Below, in pieces: positions 63,114 to 64,000 of a DNA stretch of 64,000 nt. The translations under genes and the position numbers were made by a program. The notes beneath the pieces are model-generated. The model made no database searches. It saw nothing but the letters and a program-made list of their open reading frames with translations, and was not told the DNA's origin. The DNA is taken from positions 558,001-622,000 of the forward strand of contig NZ_JAAJBU010000001.1 of NCBI RefSeq assembly GCF_011392125.1. The letters are read 5' to 3'. Position 1 is the first letter of the stretch; the number at the start of each line of letters is the position of its first letter. The DNA is from Flavobacterium lotistagni. Its GTDB lineage: Bacteria > Bacteroidota > Bacteroidia > Flavobacteriales > Flavobacteriaceae.

Positions 63114-63677
63114 TTACTTTTTAATTGGCTCTTTGTTGCCCTCAGACTGGTATTTCTCGTTAAGGACTTTTACAATCTCGGCTGTAATATCGTATTGGTC
63201 TTTTGCATACAGTATCGAGACGGCTTCACCCGTTGCGTAGATATAATCATAGCCTTTTTCCTTGCCATATTGCTTGATAAAACTCTTAACGTTTTTAACC
63301 AGCGAATCCATTTCTGCGCCGCTTTCTTGTTGCAACTGCTGAAGCATACTGTCTTGGGCGTAACGCAACTCTTGTTCCTTCTTCTGTAATCTCTCACCAT
63401 TTTCCTGGGCCCATGCCTGTCCTTTGGCTTGCGCATTCTTTTGGAAGCTAGAAGCTTCCGCCTTAAAACGCGCTACTTCGGTCTGAAGTTCTTTGCCCAT
63501 AACATCCGATTTGGTTTTGTACTTAGCTTCAATGTCTTTGGCTTTAGTATACTCTTCGAGCAGTTTTGAAGTGTCAACGTAGGCTGTTTTGAACTCCTTT
63601 GCAGCGGCTGGGCTGTTATTGTTATTACAAGAGATTAGGGAAACTGAAATTGCTAAAAATAAAAGTATTCTTTTCAT
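63114..63677 (-). CDS. OmpH/Skp-family periplasmic chaperone, lipoprotein form
   Basis: A 187-residue helical protein of the Skp/OmpH family. FKTAYVDTSKLLEEY is the beta-start, followed by a long coiled-coil (about 45-135) and a C-terminal segment YGKEKGYDYIYATGEAVSILYA. The signal ends in LIS-C17, so this copy seems lipid-anchored, while classical Skp is soluble. It would hold unfolded outer-membrane proteins. A TAAATTTG box lies 33 nt upstream. Confidence 0.9.
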   Translation of the reverse strand: MKRILLFLAISVSLISCNNNNSPAAAKEFKTAYVDTSKLLEEYTKAKDIEAKYKTKSDVMGKELQTEVARFKAEASSFQKNAQAKGQAWAQENGERLQKKEQELRYAQDSMLQQLQQESGAEMDSLVKNVKSFIKQYGKEKGYDYIYATGEAVSILYAKDQYDITAEIVKVLNEKYQSEGNKEPIKK

Positions 63678-63709
63678 GTGATGGGATTAATTGAACTCAA
63701 AAAAGAGCT

Positions 63710-63717
63710 CAAATTTA
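63710..63717 (-). promoter_or_regulatory. Putative -7 box of the OmpH-like gene
   Basis: The minus strand reads TAAATTTG, an exact TAnnTTTG match. Just downstream, TTGAGCTC and GAGTTCAA can form an 8-bp hairpin around T6 in the leader (about 63688-63709). Confidence 0.55.
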
Positions 63718-63724
63718 GATTAAT

Positions 63725-64000
63725 TTATTGATTTTTAAAGATATAGATTAGAGACGAATATTCGCCGGTACGACGTCCTTTTAAGTTCGATTTTAACCCG
63801 ATTAGGAAAGCTTTAATAAAATTCATCTTTCCGGTCTTGTATTTCTCGGATAAAAGAGAGACATAATATGCATCAAAAAGCATCGGCAAAGTCTGGACTA
63901 ATTGAAAGTTTTCCCTTTCAAAAATGGTTCGCATAGCAGTCTTGGAAAAATGCCACAAGTGTCTTGGAACATCATAAGCCGCCCAATAATTTTGGTAATA
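63725..64000 (-). CDS. SAM-dependent methyltransferase, C-terminal fragment cut by window edge
   Basis: The last 91 residues of a gene that enters from the right end. They read on from YYQNYWAAYDVPRHLWHFS into TAMRTIFERENFQLVQTLPM, a segment typical of the C-terminal part of class I (Methyltransf_23-type) methyltransferases, where DVPRHLWHFS is the usual substrate-side loop. The SAM-binding motifs lie outside the window. Substrate unknown. Confidence 0.75.
   Translation of the reverse strand, partial: YYQNYWAAYDVPRHLWHFSKTAMRTIFERENFQLVQTLPMLFDAYYVSLLSEKYKTGKMNFIKAFLIGLKSNLKGRRTGEYSSLIYIFKNQ

Overview
The window looks like a chromosomal segment of a member of the Flavobacteriaceae (phylum Bacteroidota), most likely Flavobacterium or a close relative. 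The evidence is a PorP/SprF protein beside a giant adhesin ending in a gliding-motility/type IX secretion (T9SS) sorting domain, a complete SUF iron-sulfur operon, a Bat (VWA/MoxR) locus, many Bacteroidota-restricted lipoproteins and DUF families, and upstream boxes of the Bacteroidota sigma type (-7 TAnnTTTG, sometimes with -33 TTG) rather than Shine-Dalgarno/-35/-10 signals. No tRNA, rRNA, insertion sequence, CRISPR array or prophage was seen.

Layout. 1-6.1 kb (minus): a Bat operon read moxR, DUF58, a two-membrane-segment protein, batA, batB, batC (cut by the window edge). 6.3-8.3 kb (plus): an aldo/keto reductase and an AlbA_2/Schlafen-type protein. 8.3-11.8 kb (minus): four poorly characterised exported proteins, including a small secreted protein with all four cysteines in its last 28 residues, followed by a retropepsin-like/PDZ lipoprotein. 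12-13.3 kb (plus): a metallophosphatase and a small outer-membrane protein. 13.4-16.9 kb (minus): an ALDH7-type aldehyde dehydrogenase, 3-hydroxyanthranilate dioxygenase and a secreted EEP-fold nuclease/phosphatase. The last is divergent from a TonB-dependent receptor and two surface lipoproteins (17-21.8 kb, plus). 22.4-32.9 kb (minus): a 2494-residue T9SS adhesin, PorP/SprF and an OmpA/WD40-like protein. 33-34.3 kb: hflX. 34.3-42.4 kb (minus): DUF3078, DUF2480 and the operon sufA-B-C-D-S-lipoprotein-E-T. 42.5-53 kb (plus): DUF898, M48 peptidase, metallo-beta-lactamase hydrolase, MarR regulator, S8 and M1 peptidases, rnpA, an S41 peptidase and a double-OmpA protein. 53-58.1 kb (minus): elaA, DUF4837 lipoprotein, a lytic transglycosylase with five LysM repeats, and pgk. 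58.2-59.8 kb (plus): holB and a DoxX-like protein. 59.8-64 kb (minus): a PIF1-like helicase, an SGNH-like membrane protein, an OmpH/Skp lipoprotein and a methyltransferase fragment.

Most of the window is core flavobacterial biology: envelope maintenance, Fe-S assembly, central metabolism and secretion. The points most worth a second look are: (i) the secreted Cys-tail protein plus aspartyl-protease lipoprotein operon with an intercistronic hairpin; (ii) two copies of a structured intergenic element whose stems co-vary around a conserved internal loop, probably the known Flavo-1 candidate RNA, one of them inside the suf operon; (iii) the divergent nuclease/TonB-receptor locus, which looks like a nucleic-acid or phosphate scavenging unit; and (iv) a promoter so close to holB that its mRNA would be leaderless.
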